Shown here piece after piece: positions 1 to 12,736 of a stretch of 64,000 nt of DNA. Each line of letters opens with the position of its first letter. The first letter of the stretch is position 1. This DNA comes from Talinum fruticosum (taxonomy: Eukaryota > Streptophyta > Magnoliopsida > Caryophyllales > Talinaceae), in NCBI GenBank assembly GCA_021018815.1, contig JAITYX010000045.1, positions 3,410,001 to 3,474,000 on the forward strand. Direction: 5' to 3'. Made by a program: the position numbers and the translations under genes. The notes under the pieces are model-generated. The model was not told the DNA's origin and did no database searches. It saw only the letters and a list, made by a program, of their open reading frames with translations.

Positions 1-871
1 ACCTCCAAAGAATCCGTAGTTGAGATCGACCACAATGCTAATGACGAGGAACCGTAAGGATTCGAGACCATCGCTGCCTTAGAAAGGGATGAAGCACCTC
101 TTAGCTTTAATCATTATGACAACCGTAGTGTCTATTAGGAAGAAAGGCTATTTTCCAAGTCTTCGCTGCAGGTCGAAGGGCATACCACCCTAGTTTTCCA
201 CCCCTCGAATCCACTAATAAGTACAACTTCGAACTAGGCTATCAACTTGCTGCTAAGGAAATAGCTCAAGCCAAGTAGGGAATTCAAATAAAGAGGATTG
301 CAACACACATAGTCCGCTCTGTTAAGCCCTTTCCCTATACTCGAAGGGCGCTTTTAAGAGAAGGAGACAACTTCCCTTATTATGGTTTTCTTGAGCCTTA
401 CTATATCAAGGAAAAAGACATCCTAGTACCTAGTCCGGAGATTTTAAATGATTGTTATATTCTGGAAAAGGAGGCACCTTACCTCTTAAAAGAGGGATAG
501 TCCACATCAAACTGGACCAATCTCACTAGAAACAATCTTTTCAGTCTTCTATTAGGACAACAGGGTAACCTAGAAGGGAATTCAATCTCGGTACTATCAC
601 GAGCTATGTCGCACTCGTAGTTCGATCCATCCAGAGTTCATCATCGACATTGGTATTGAAGGATCGAAGCATGTTACTTGGATTGACGCCGAGGATGGCC
701 AAGCGTTTGCTTGTCAGCCTAGGAGCGCATTCTCTTCTCGAGTCTAGTACTAGGGCTTGTACTTCTCTTTTGTTGTTTCCAATTCTTTTCCTAATTCTAT
801 CATTTCTAATTTTGTTTCGAGTTTGGTGTACTTGTTGTTTCATTCAATAAAGTGAACCTTTCGCTTACTCC
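1..871 (+). other. Tat element, region upstream of reverse transcriptase
   Basis: This stretch sits between the off-window gag-protease part and the reverse transcriptase of the same element. Short plus-strand frames broken by stops can be read, but no protease or gag motif is recognisable. It is probably the variable linker ahead of the polymerase. Nothing here suggests a separate gene. Confidence 0.4.
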
Positions 872-3800
872 TTGCCTCCTCTTGCTCTTAATTATTTTGC
901 CTCTAATGATGAGAAAGAAATCCCTCAAGAACTAATAAAAGCTATGGAAGATCATGAACATCGCTTACCAAAAATAGAGGAAACAATAACAATTAATCTA
1001 GGGTCGGTTGATCAACCCCAAGAAGTTAAGATTGGGAAAACCTTAGATCCGGAAGAGTAGAAGCAATTTACTTCACTCCTTAAAGAATTTATAGATGTCT
1101 TTTCATGGTCCTACAAAGACGTGTCGGGTATAGATCCGAGTATAGTAGAACACAAAATCCTACTTTACGAAGATGCTAAGCTGGTTAAGCGAAATGGAGG
1201 AGGATGATGGCAGTTAAAGGCTGGGTTCATCAAGGTAGTTCGCTATCCTCAATGGGTAGCAAATATAGTTCCAGCCCTAAAGAATGATGGCAGGGGTTCG
1301 TATGTGTGTCGACTTCAAGGATTTGAACAAGGCCAATCCTAAATATGATTTTTTGTTGCCTCATATCGACCTCCTTGTAGATGATAAGTGGGTCATGCCT
1401 TGCTCTTGTTCATGGACGGTTATGCTAGGTTTAATAAGGTAAATATGGCTAAAGAAGATATGGAAAAGACAACCTTCATCACTCAATGGGGAACTTACTG
1501 TTATGTAGTGATGCCATTTAGGCTCAAGAACGCCGGTGCTACGTATCCGAGAACAAAGCAACAACTTTATTGCTTGATATGATCCATAAAGAAGTTGAAG
1601 TTTACATAGACGATATGATCATAAAATCCAAAGATAGGGCAGGGCACCTACCTAGCCTAAGGAAATTCTTCCATAGACTCGGGAAATACAACATGCGCCT
1701 TAATCCTTCAAAAGTGTGCCTTTGTAGTAACCTCGGGTAAACTGCAAGGCTATGTTGTCGATCTTAGAGGAATTGAAGTTGATCCATCAAAGATCAAAGG
1801 CATTCGAGGAAATCCCTTCGCCAAGCACAAAAAAAGATAAGGGGTTTCGTAGGACGTTTACAAGTACATCGATCGTTTCATACCAAAACTAACAATGGTC
1901 TATGAACCTATTTTTAAGAAGTTAAAGAAAGGATGTGAGCCTATTTGGGATGTCGAGTGCCAACAGGCATTCGAGAAGGTTAAGGAATACTTGGCTAATC
2001 CTCCAGTATTAGTTCCACCCTAATTACGAAATATTTACTCTTGTATCTCACCACAACGGAAAAGGCTATGGGAGCCATGCTAGCTCAACGAGACGGGAAA
2101 GAAGAATGCGCCATCTACTATTTGAGTAAGAAGTTCCTGGAGTATGAGACCAGATATATGCCATTAGAGAAGACATCATTGGCATTAGTCTAGGCTACTA
2201 AGAAGCTCGGGCACTACATGTTAGCCCATACGGTACATGTGATGGATCCTATTAACAACATACTTGACTAACGAACTGTCAACATTAATATAGCGCGATG
2301 TACTATCATGCTATCAAAATTTAAACTCAAGTTTGTCTCTTAAAAAAGCGATCAAAGGAAGGATAGTGTTAGAATTTTAAGCTGATCTACTTGTGCCTGA
2401 ATTGGAACCCGAATACCTTCACTTTCAAGATGAAGACATTTTACAAGTAGAGGTGGACGTTTGGACAATGTACTTCGATGGTGCTTCCAATCGAAGGGCT
2501 TTGGAATAAGAATTCTTTTACTCTCACTTGGAGGGAACATATACTCCCATTTCAGTCAAACTAGACTTCGAAGTCACCAACAACGGTGCATAATACAAAA
2601 CTTGCATCATAGGACTTGAAGTTGCTATAAAGATCGAGGTTAGAATATCGGGTTTTTCGGTGACTCCAATTTGATCAACAATAAAATTTCACAAAGGTGG
2701 AAGGTATATAGTGAAGCCTTGGCAGCCTACCAAGCGTATTTGACAAAATTATCTAACAACTTTGAGAGCATTTCTTTCACTTACCTTCCTAGGGATGATA
2801 ACTAATTTGCGGATGCACTAGCTAAGTTAGCATCCATAATCAATATCCCTACCGGCATTCATTTAATGCCCGTTGACATTGAGATATGGAGTCACCCCGC
2901 ACATATCTATACATTAGAAGTGTCTAATACCGACCATACCAGTTGGTATCACGACATTTATCAAGCATCCGGATAAACAAGAGTATCCCTTGGACTCCAC
3001 TACTAGAGCCCAACGAGCCATCGGGATGTTGGCTGCCAATTCTTCATCAATGAGGGGCAACTGTTTAAGAAGACCAATTCGGGATTAGCTTACTTTGTGT
3101 CAATCAACATGAAGCAAAATGCAACATGGAGGAGATTTATGGTGGAGAGTGTGGACCTCATATGAATGGTAGGATGCTTGGTCAAGAAGGTTCAAAGACT
3201 CGGTTATTACTCGGTTGACCATGGCGTCGATCTGTCATGATTTTGTTATAAGGTGCCATAAATGTCGGTGTATGCAAATTTACAACACCAACCATAGTCA
3301 TTCCTCACAACGTTAGCTTCACCCTGGCCACTTTCGAGTGTGGGGAATAGACATTATTGGCAAGGTGACCCCTAAAGGAACAGGTGGTCATGAATTTGTG
3401 TTAGTAGCAATCGACTACTTCATAGAATGGGTAGAGGCGGCTTTTTATGCAACTTTGACATCGAAACAAGTAGACAAATTCATTGCCCAAAAGATCATCT
3501 CGTCGTTATGGGGTGCCCCATGAGCTGATAAGTGATCAAGTAGCCATTTGAAGAAGGCAGTGGCATATTTGTTGGAAAAGTACAAAATCCAACATCATAA
3601 TCTTCCCCGTATCGCCCTCAAACCAATAAAGCGATTGAGGCCGCTAATAAGAATATTCGAAGATAGTGGAAAAGATGACGAGTTACTTATAAGGATTGGC
3701 TTGACAAATTGCCTTTCGCCTTATAGGGTTATAGAACTTCTATTAGAGCCTCTACGGGAGCAACACCTTACTCTCTAGTTTATGTCATGGAAGCAGTCCT

Positions 3801-4187
3801 TCCAATCGAGATTGCCATTCCCTCATTAAGGATGATTGCTGAGAGCCGATTCCGTAAGCGGAATGGGCCAAAGCAAGCTATGAGGAGTTAGTATTATTGG
3901 ATGAAAGGCGGCTCAATGCCCTGCATAGTGTCCAAATATACGAGGCTTGCATATGTACAGTATTTAATAAGAAAGTTAAGCCACGAAATCCGCAAATCGG
4001 GGATTTGGTCCTTTAAGAGATAAGAGCACCAATTCAAGACCCACGAGGGAAATTTAAGCCCAATTGGCAAGGTCCGTTTATACTTAGTCGGATCTTAACC
4101 GGCGGAGCCGTAAAATTACCGGCTTGGACAGAGAAGAGATTTTTCAAGTACACCAACTTAGATCAGCTAAAGAAGAAGTATGTCTAG
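872..4187 (+). pseudogene. pol: Degenerate gypsy pol: RT, two RNase H, integrase
   Basis: Fragments in all three plus frames give a Tat-type polymerase in the usual order. At 1070-1190 a reverse-transcriptase entry block (VFSWSYKDVSGIDP) is followed by the palm around 1400-1560 and the catalytic YIDD motif at 1603-1614. A first RNase H (LSKKFLEYETRYMPLEK) lies around 2040-2220. A second, archaeal-like RNase H begins with YFDGA at 2471-2485. The integrase core (GIDIIG...VAIDYFIEWVEAA) starts at 3338 and the C-terminal part (GKFKPNWQGPF) ends near 4187. Dual RNase H is typical of Tat elements. Dozens of stops and frameshifts mean that no functional polyprotein can be made. The active-site aspartates of RT survive in the sequence. 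Confidence 0.85.
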
Positions 4188-4645
4188 CATGACCCTAGGC
4201 AGTAGAGTCGACCCCGGCCCAATCAGGTCGGACCATGGCGAGCGCCAGCCAGCACCCGGACAATGGTGGGCTGGCTACATCGGGGTCTTTCCTTTGATTC
4301 TCGTTATTCATCTTCAAGTGTCTGGTTATCTCGGTCCCTTTATTTATTTCCTGGATGGCCCAATTAGGTGGTTCATTAGTTTCTTTTATTTATTTAAAGG
4401 GCGGTCCAATTAGGTGGTCCGATTTATTCATTTTTGTCTCTAATCGAGCGATAAAATATAAAAGTATAACATAATACTTACTTTTATAATAGGTAAACCT
4501 ACTACTTATCCGAATACATAGCTAATAAAGAGAAACAATTGCGAGCACACTACTTGTAAAATACTAATAACATTATTCTAAAGAGGCAAAACTAAACGTC
4601 CCTCTCTTTAATTCTATCCTAACTTCTATCCTAATAGTCTAAGCC
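4188..4645. other. Tat element, spacer after pol
   Basis: Non-coding stretch between the end of integrase and the lowest antisense frame. It has a short GC-rich part (4195-4290) followed by AT-rich sequence. No domain or clear repeat is visible. Confidence 0.35.
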
Positions 4646-6323
4646 CTAATCTATCTTTACTTTCTTTCCATTAGGGTCATTAGACTCTGCTTCTTTATCC
4701 CGAGTGCATTCCTTCAGTTCTTCAATTTGGTGGACCCTCCTTTCTTTAGCTTCTTTGGCTTCAGTTTCTCTTCGACGGATGCGTTCAGCCGTCCAAGGGT
4801 TTATTTCGTGAATTTGGAGAGGGGCAGTTGTAGGGACAACTTCTTTAGGATCCATCTCTCGGATTCTCGGTGCCTTCCTACGTTGGGGATCTACTTCGTT
4901 ATCCACTCTAGAAAATAGGGAGAAACAAGCAGTGTTGGGTGTGCCTTCAAGTGTCAACAAGTCGGCGAGTGTCAACAACTTCGGCAAACTCGTCCGAGTA
5001 TTCGGGCCATGACTTTGTCCGGTTAGAGCTACCCTTTGAACAATTCAAAGGTGGCTGGCTAGATACAATCAATAAAGGTATTATTTACTCTCTTCCCATC
5101 TGTCGCAACACACGGCCAGGGAACTAGTACATACTATTTTCTAGGCCCAATAGACATATGAAAAGGTGTTGTGAGGTATGTGTTTTGAACTGGGATACCT
5201 TCCCGTGCTTCACATACCAAAGAAGGTCATTGCTTGTGATTCTTAAAGTATTCTTCCCACCAAGAAGCCAGGTGATCAGCTACCATCGTGTTTTGCTTTT
5301 GCTTGGTAGAAGTAAGTCGCTATGTATGTATCAACTTTTGGAGGAACTCGAATTAACTTTAGGTGCTCCATTAACCACATCTGCACATCATATATGCAAA
5401 ATCAAATATTAGTATCCTGCACGGTCAAGGTCCAATCCTTTAGGCCTAACAGGAGAAAAATTAAATAAAAATAAAAACAGAATTGAGATTTTTTCGGCAT
5501 GAACCGGAGGTATTTAGCCTCGGCGGCGCCGGACAACCGCTTTGTGGCGGCGCCGCCAACCGATTCATGTTGCTTGTTCTCGTTCGTTGTTTTATGCTTA
5601 CCTACAATAATAGGAGGCTCCTGGAGAAGACTTCCTCATAATTTGCTTCCACCTACTCTAAGCCTATGACTGTTTCAAGCAACTATTAAGGGAGTTATAA
5701 AACAATAATTCTCTAATTGTTCAACTAAACTCAATAATGATGTCTGGTGCCAAATCTCCTTGGCCTCCTACCAGCGAGAATCCACCTATCATACAAGTTA
5801 TAATAGCTCACAGTCTTAGGATGATGGTGGCTTCGGCATAGGCAAACATGTTTCGATAATGTTTCAAAAGATTGGTCATATTTACTCCCTTCCCAATAAG
5901 AATCCACCCTAGACTCTTATTGGTCAATTTTAGCAAGTATTTGTAAGTCTCATGAAGATTTTCTCGAAGATTTATGTATAGCTAGTTTTGTTCACCTAAA
6001 ACTACCTATTATGGCATCGAAGTCTTCGAGCGGGGGTACAGCTTCCTTATTCCCAAACCTAAAGACATGGTAGTAAGGGTCCCAAGTAAGCCACAACAGG
6101 TCTTAAGAAGGTCCAATAGACCTTCACTGGGCGAATGCTCGAAAAGGACATTCAGCCTATAATTGGTTAACCCGGATCTATCCATGCTACTCATCTCATG
6201 CATCCGTCGTGTTAACTTAGTCATGAAATTCATGTTTATTTTGAATGGAAGAAAGTAGGTACGGTGTGCTTTTAGTTTGGGGTGGCGAAGGTTTTCGGGA
6301 TATGGTATCCGCTTTGGCACCAT
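4646..6323 (-). pseudogene. Possible downstream part of the antisense accessory gene
   Basis: Two minus-strand frames are open here: 6323-6009 (104 codons) and 4987-4646 (113 codons). The second is rich in charged residues (a run of Arg/Glu/Lys such as RRRETEAKEAKERR), which would suit a coiled or basic tail. They lie downstream, on the same strand, of the plant mobile domain at 8439-7895, so they may be the 3' end of that gene. I recognise no domain in them. The link to the upstream domain is inference from strand and position, and a chance open frame cannot be excluded. GC-rich palindromic stretches built on GGCGCC occur nearby (5520-5560). Confidence 0.3.
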
Positions 6324-7894
6324 AAGTGGATCCTATTTATAGGGGTTTTCCGGAGTTCTTAGAGTCCTACCGCAACTCGATCACGAAGCAATCATGAACG
6401 CACCGGGTCGAGCCGGTGGTAGGTGCTAGTCATGGCCTTGGGCGGACCAATTCTCATAGTTTTTCTTGGCTCTAGCACTCCTCGGACCATTTCTTATTTT
6501 CTCGCCTCAGCCCATAGCACAAACCGTGTTGTTATTTTGGACCATGCACTTGAGATTTTCCTTTTTTCTTTTTATTATTTTCTTTTGGGGGAATGAGGGC
6601 TAGTGCATTTTTTATTTTTTTGCTTTGTCTTTGTAATTTTTAGGACTTGTGTATCATACTAAATAAAAGAAGGCATTTTTAGAATCAAGTCTTGCATCTC
6701 ATCCCATTTCATAAGAGTCCTCATTAAAAAGAAAATATTACATTAATAAACAAACACCCTACGAAGGACTCATTAATCAGTAATCGACGAAGTGGCAAGG
6801 AGTCTTCTAAGCATTGTCACCGGAGTCGTCATCAAAGATGTAATTCCCAAAGTCGTCCAAGACAGATGTAGAGAACCGACCACCTTCATCACCCTAATAC
6901 GAGCTACCTCCGTGGTCCAAAGATTGAGAAGCTTCATGGGTCGGCCCGCTATAAGAAGACCGAGGTAAGTGAAGAGGATTTTTGTGACGGTTGAAGGCAT
7001 GCAAGGGTAGGATGTTTAAACTCTCCCCATAGTAGGTAGGTTCTGCATTGGAAGCACTAGGCTCAAAAGTGCTAAGTCCTTCTTCGAAAGCACTCCTATG
7101 ATCCGTACACCGTGAAGAACATCGTGAAGAACCTTATCTAGCATTACTACTAGAAGGTGTTTGTTGATTGGAGGCATGCGATCGTGCCTCGGGTATACCA
7201 GGAAGACTACCGAAGGGAGGTGCTCTAGATCGGCGCCTCTACAAGATCAAAGGAGCGATTAGCAAATCACTAAAAGCTCAATAAAATTAGCACTCCAAGT
7301 AATAAAAAATTTACCCTGGTCGGAAGTTTTGGATTCCCGGAGAGCAGATCGAAATCTGATGGACATGCCTCTAGATTGCTCTCGGTTGTAGTGCAAAGTT
7401 TATCCTAGGTGTTAGCCAAAACTACTTTTAGCATGCAACTAAATAAGAAGATCATAAAACTCTTACCCTCGCCAATTCCTAGGAAAGGGATGCCCAGTAC
7501 ATTCCTCTTCCGAGATTTCGAGAATTCTTACAAAATGAGGAAGTCCCCGGGAAGAGTAACATTAACATCCATATTAAGACTCGGATATGGATGTACGTAG
7601 GAGTGAGCTATCATGAGATGAAGATTAATTTCCATGCAAGAAATTCAAGTTATGATAAGGAGAAAGAGTTGAGAACTCACCAACTAGGAGAAAGATGTGG
7701 GAAATATTCTTACAACGACGGCTACATTTTGACAAATCAAGTAAGGTTCTTTATCCATACAAGATGAAAAATATATGTATTATGAAAAAGGAAAATTTGA
7801 GCATAAGTCAATAATCTTCCACAAACCATTCAAAGGTAGATAATTAGTTGAATCCGGTTCTGATTTTGTATGCCACACACCGGCATGGAGGCCC
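6324..7894. other. Tat element, 3' non-pol region
   Basis: This lies between the recognisable plant mobile domain and the lower antisense frames. Only short frames are open on either strand (for example 7000-6773 minus). It is probably decayed antisense gene body or introns, but nothing specific is recognisable. Confidence 0.3.
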
Positions 7895-8439
7895 CTAATG
7901 AGGCAAGTGTATGCAAGAGCAGCCCAGCTTAAGCTCCTTTATTTTATCGAGGTTCACTAAGTTCACCAAATAGTTCACATAAACCTTAGTAGCCTGGTCG
8001 GAGAAGAGGATCATACTCAAGAGAAGCACAAGCATGATCCGGACTTGTTGGGGAGAATGTTGAGGCCGGAAACCAACATCCTTAAAGGCCTCAAAAAGGA
8101 CAAGTATATTTAAAAAGTTAGTATGTAGAAATTTCAACTACAGGGCCGAAGAGGTGATGGAGATGGTCACGGTTTTTGTACAAGTTCTGGTCATATGCTA
8201 AAGGCTCTCTCAAGAAGCCTAAACTGGATAAAACAGACAAAATCAAAAGGCATTATTGTCATCTCACCAAAAGGAAGGTGAAACGCGTTGGTAGTATCCC
8301 AAAAGCGCTCGCTAATGGCTCTAATGGGATCCCTCTCCCTTTTATCGGTGACATGGTATAAAGTAAGATAGAGAGGTCCAAACCAGGCATTATGCATGAC
8401 ATCCTTAAGAGGAAAGTTCATCCTCCCGCATGTCTCCAT
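7895..8439 (-). pseudogene. Antisense plant mobile domain (PMD) fragment
   Basis: On the strand opposite to the element's pol, two frames give pieces of a plant mobile domain (the aminotransferase-like MAIN/MAIL family). The first (8439-8191) contains ERFWDTTNAFHLPFGEMTI, which matches the hallmark block in which a Trp/Phe-rich segment precedes FHLPxGEMT. The second (8137-7895) contains a block like the family's LxxSxLFxDxxxxxVxxxYL segment. PMD proteins occur as host genes and as passengers of plant transposons, and antisense extra frames are known from Tat elements. A frameshift separates the two blocks and further stops follow, so this copy is broken. Its leader is interrupted by the solo LTR at 8669. 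The domain call is by eye. Confidence 0.7.
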
Positions 8440-8668
8440 GAATTGAAGGATGGCTCCACTACTCTAAATCTAGCCTTTTTGCAAGAAAAAACCCAACAAG
8501 GTTTTAGTTGAAGAGCTACTCTAAATGAGCAAACGAAGAAGTTTAAGCCAATTAGCATACCGAAGGAGTAATGACCAGCGAAGAAACGTGATTCTCGGCC
8601 TCGACTAAGAGATCACTCAAGTTCCATTCATTTTGAGGGCGCCATTCTCGTTCAAGGAAAGAGTCTTG

Positions 8669-10239
8669 TGAAGGTTCGCTCGGGAGAGTCTCGAGTCACC
8701 CTAGAGGGGGTGAATAGGGTGATAGAAAATTCTTTGCGAAAACACACTCTTTTTGACGTAAAAGAGGCAAAGACAGTTTCGAGTCTAAACACGGGGTCGA
8801 AAAGATTTGACTCGAAAGCAATGAATCGGAATAAACAAGTGCAAGTAAGACTGTCTAAGTCTAGAATGAACTCGAAAGAGAACACGAGAGATTTTACGTG
8901 GAAACCCTCCTAGGGCGAGAAAACCACGGCCCGTGTCAATCTAGACACGAAGTCAAATCCACTATTTTGAGTCCACAAAATACCGTGAACTGATCGAACC
9001 CGAGTTGCTCCCTTGGACAACTCTATACAAGTTTTCCTAGACTCGAAGTTACCTTATCCGATCTAGTACTTTCTACCCGAGATAACCTTTACAGCTAGGG
9101 ACAACTAAGCTGAGTTAACCTTTACGACTTAGTCAAGGGACCTTACAAAGAATGTTAGAAGAGTTTGTAACTAAGTACAAGACCTTACAACTCGGAGAGT
9201 AAAGAATTACGGAATGGCAGTTGTAAGTAGAAGATTGAAAGTAAATACAATGACTTTTCTCAAGTATGAGTATTAACAATAGATTCGGCAATCTTCAAGT
9301 CTTGTGAAGTGGCTTCTATTTATAGATAACCAAGCAGAGTAGCCGTTATCTTTATCTACCGACCGAGAGTCCTCTCGTGACCGTTGATAAGGGCTTTCGA
9401 GTCACTCGAAAGTTTCCGTTGAAATATGGACGTTGGATAACGGTTTAACTCTCTTGGAAGTCCCAAAACCATCGGTTGTGTCTTGAAAAATGAGGTGGAA
9501 ACCACCGTTAGGCTTAGCGTTCGAGTTTTCCGGATATGGAAGCGCATGACTTCGACACAATCTTCCGGGACTAAAGCAAGGAAGGTGAAAAGCCATATCT
9601 GCTCGGTGATTTGACGTTCAAGCCGGCTACTTTGGTAGTTTGAAAAAGGTGTATCCTCGAATGAATAACCTACAAAAGTAAATCAATTATGGTCCTCAAA
9701 GTATAAAATACTTTGGTCCGAAGTTAGACACGAGATAATAAAATAATTATGATAATTACACAATTGATTATCCGAGTCGAAACAAAGTGGAATTTTCCGA
9801 GTCTAATATCCATGATACTCGGAATTCCATCCGACTTAATTTAAGCGATAGAGCAAGAACTATAACGAATATCGAGTGAGAAAAGCTTGATATAGACTAA
9901 GCATGAAATGAACTACGAATACCGACTATGCAAACAATAGAGCGGATAACCGTAAGTCGATTCTGAATGAGAAACAACGGAATATTGGTATATTCAAAAT
10001 GCGATTAATCCGAGTGGGAGTGGACTTAGAATAAAGAACCAATTTTCCGAGTCGCTAACCGAAAAGCGATAAAAGAGATAAGTGAGGGCCAAAACACTTA
10101 GAGAAAATACTATTTTACTCAAGTAAGTTTCTAAGGCACAGAGAATGCCTTGGAATCAAAACTCTATATGTATAGAATCGTTATACTCGATTCCTTTTGC
10201 ATGACTCGGAAGAATATTGAGCAAGTGTCCGAGTCTTCA
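8669..10239 (-). mobile_element. Solo LTR of SIRE-like copia element, TSD TCTTG
   Basis: A 1571-bp sequence begins TGAAGGTTCGCTCGG and ends GAGTCTTCA. It is flanked by the exact 5-bp duplication TCTTG at 8664-8668 and 10240-10244. It aligns along its length with the LTRs of copia elements A and B further right (same CACCCTAGAGGGGGTGAATAGGGTG block near the left end, same TATA block). No internal sequence is present, so it is a solo LTR left by LTR-LTR recombination. By comparison with A the element's own direction is the minus strand. It sits in the leader of the antisense plant mobile domain gene of the host Tat element. Confidence 0.93.
9316..9324 (-). promoter_or_regulatory. TATA box of the solo LTR
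   Basis: Reading the minus strand, TATAAATAG lies about midway in the LTR. The same box occurs at the equivalent place in the LTRs of elements B (46565-46573) and E (18476-18484). This is the expected core promoter of the copia LTR and, here, points leftward into the antisense gene of the host element. Confidence 0.6.
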
Positions 10240-10431
10240 TCTTGTGTAAGCTTCTCTGCTCTAGACCTCCCAACAAGATTGGCCTTTCTCCTAGACATTT
10301 TGAAGATAAGAGATTTTTAAGAACTAACTAGTTTTCAAGAAGAAGCAAAGTGAGAAAGCACAAGATGAAAGCAAGAGCTAGAAGAGGAGTAAGTGTGCAC
10401 AATGAAACACACCAAGCAACTCCTTTTATAG

Positions 10432-10440
10432 GCAAATTTG
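10432..10440 (-). promoter_or_regulatory. Putative TATA box for the antisense PMD gene
   Basis: The minus strand reads TATAAAAGG here, followed by a pyrimidine-rich leader. Without the later solo LTR and its duplicated 5 bp it would lie roughly 400 bp upstream of the first plant mobile domain Met at 8439. It is well placed to drive the antisense transcript of the Tat element. There is no expression evidence. Confidence 0.45.
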
Positions 10441-11049
10441 GTCAAGGCAGCCAACCAAATAAGACAAGAGTCAAGGAAGTAGGGGGAACCAAGAGAATCC
10501 CGCAGGGCATGCCGGGGCATTGCCGCCAAAGGCTGGCCGGCGCCGACCACGAGGTGCTTAGAGGTCCCATCTCGTGACGGCTTTTGCAGCCTAGCCTACC
10601 CACCTAGCTTATGGAGCTTTATCAAACCGTGGCATGTGACCTTTGCCCCTTGTGCATGCAAGTGGGAATTCTTGGGCCCACTAGTCCTTTTCTAAATAGT
10701 TTTATCATTTTGTTCTTGACTAAATTATTCAGGAAAAACACTCGAATTTTTATCAATTCAATTATACACTAACAAGTATGTTAGTACAAGTATATTATTT
10801 AGCCAAGCTTCATATCAAAGAACGATCAAAGTTTCAAGCATCAAAATATACCAAGCATCGGGCTCGATCAAGCCAAGCTTAGGATCTTCTTATTGGACTT
10901 CAAAATGCATGCATCGCGATCAAGTTTAGGTCCCATTTTGGAGTTCGGGTTTCATTATAATCAATTCCAAGCATCACACAATACCTTATAAAAAATCAAG
11001 GTAAGTATCCTTTATCGTCTACTTTGACCTTTGTCTTTTTAGACGTGGT

Positions 11050-11065
11050 CAAAGTGGGGGCTAAC
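11050..11065 (+). other. Polypurine tract of the Tat element
   Basis: AAAGTGGGGG at 11051-11060 followed by CTAAC sits immediately before the 3' LTR. This is the usual primer position for plus-strand DNA synthesis and is in the form typical of Tat elements. It fixes the following LTR as the 3' one. Confidence 0.8.
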
Positions 11066-12736
11066 TATAGACACCTAAAAAGTGTCTTCCCTTATCTCTT
11101 TAATTTCGTATTTTGTTCTGTTGGCCCGATGATGAAATCTTGAGTCCTATTTCTAGATTTGGATCTCGGACTGTGACAAATTGGTGCAACATAAACCAAT
11201 AAACCACAAGAACCCCCAATGCCAAATAAACGACCTCTTGCCTTAGGTCGGTCCACAAATCCCCTTTTCTTTCGGACGATCCAAGAATCGGACCAATCTT
11301 TCAAAGACAATAGAGTCTAGTATCGAGTACTCGGGAAATTTTAAGTTCGAATACTGCATTTTACTTATGTCCAATCAAACAAGGAGTCGAAGACCTAAAA
11401 ACGATGTTAAAGTGTTGCCTTTCACGATCATGAGCATCAAAATGCTGCGTTTAAGCTTCACAAGACAGTCCATATGAGACTAGGAGCTTTAAGTGAAACG
11501 TTGTGTTTTCACTTGGAGACACGCTAGGGCATGAAACCCTAGGAGCACCGAGGTTGGCTGGCGCCGTGAACTTAGTTCTATCTTGTTCTATCGCTTCATA
11601 TCTCGGTTCAATCTCTTGAGATATTAGCCCAGCTTTGTTTTCGCTTGTTTAAATGGCCGACGGAGGGCAAACCCTAGGTCATTTGTGACCTATTTCCTCT
11701 CCTATAAATAGGGAGCCTTGGCTCTCATTACTGGGACGGCTTTCTCCTATGTGTTATGTCTGCAGAAAGCTAACCGGAGCATTCATACCTAAACATTACT
11801 CCGCCGAAATCATTCTCAAACATTCATCTCTCCTTCTCACCGCTGTTGAATTTGTTTAAAGAGCTAAAGAATATTCAATTATTTTGACCTCTAGGCACAT
11901 ATTCAACTCGATCTTTCCAATTCTCTACATATCCACCTTTCACACAACTCATCAAAACAAACCAAGTTTTTTTGTTTGTCGCCGTTACATCAAGATATCT
12001 AGTGTGGAGATCCGGATCATGAAGGTGGGACAACCTCCGGGTAATTGTTTAACCTTAAAATGGTTATTTAATTTATGATTTATTTTATCGCTTTCGTATT
12101 GTTGTTAAAGAGATGTAATCGTTTTTTTAATTCCTTCCGGCTCGGTGTAATCTTTAATTTTCTCGCTTTTCTTTTCTTTATTGTTTTCTTTACCGCTTTC
12201 TTTACTGTTTTTCCTTAAATTCCGTTTGGTTGCTTTTATTTATCATTGTAGCATGTCACTTGCTTATTTATTTTAAATTATTCTGATTCACTACTTACAC
12301 TAGTAATGGTCGGCTTTGGACGGGTGGAATGTAAGGGTTTTCCCTACGTTTCGTACCTTGACCCCGAATCGGATTCTCGGCCCGAGACTCGATGGAGTCA
12401 ATTTAGCCTCTTTTAATCTGAGTGTTCCCACACTAAGATTAGAAGAGCAAGTTTTATATTTTTGTTAGTTTTCATCCTAAAAATGACCCGTGACTTCCTT
12501 ATTTTATGCTTTATTCTTATTGAATTTGCATCGCAGTATTTTCCGATTGTAGGGATAAAAGAAATTTGTTTTGGATCTGCTAACCAGGGTAGAGGCCAAG
12601 ATTGGTGTCCTAAGCCCCGTCCTCCGGCCGGTTCTCGCTACCGCTGGGTACAGTGCTGCCACCGCACTTAATGGTCGACGAGCTAGGCTTCGGTTCGATT
12701 TGTGTTTTCACACCAATCCGGCCCTAAAGCCTTACA
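11066..12736 (+). repeat. 3' LTR of the Tat element
   Basis: The LTR starts TATAGACACCTAAAAAGTGTC (TG changed to TA) and ends at CCTTACA, about 1671 bp. The start matches that of the second Tat LTR at 44161 (TGTAGACACCTAAAGAGTGTC). Other shared blocks are the TATA region and the AAAGCCTTAC end. A TATA box is at 11703-11711. The right end is set by comparison with the other copy and could be a few bases off. Confidence 0.8.
11703..11711 (+). promoter_or_regulatory. TATA box of the Tat 3' LTR
   Basis: TATAAATAG is preceded by CTCTCC and followed by a GGGAGCC leader. The second Tat LTR has the equivalent TATAAGTAG at 44937-44945 after the same CTCC. This is the likely LTR core promoter, reading rightward out of the element. 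Confidence 0.6.

Larger units (their letters stand above)
1..12736 (+). mobile_element. Ty3/gypsy retrotransposon, Tat lineage, 3' part
   Basis: This is the 3' portion of a long plus-strand LTR retrotransposon whose 5' LTR lies left of the window. In order it holds a decayed pol (reverse transcriptase, two RNase H stretches, integrase), a long 3' section with a plant mobile domain frame on the opposite strand, a polypurine tract ending near 11060 and a 3' LTR (11066-12736). The dual RNase H, an LTR of the TGTAGACACC type and an antisense accessory frame are known traits of the Tat branch (Ogre, Retand, Grande). A copia solo LTR was inserted later at 8669. Many stops and frameshifts show that the copy is not functional. 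Lineage is judged from domain order and LTR start, not from a tree. Confidence 0.85.

Noticed and set aside
5510..5570. GGCGCC-rich palindromic patch as a regulatory hairpin
   Set aside because: Similar GC-rich words occur elsewhere in the same Tat element (10540, 11560), and no structured element can be supported by eye.
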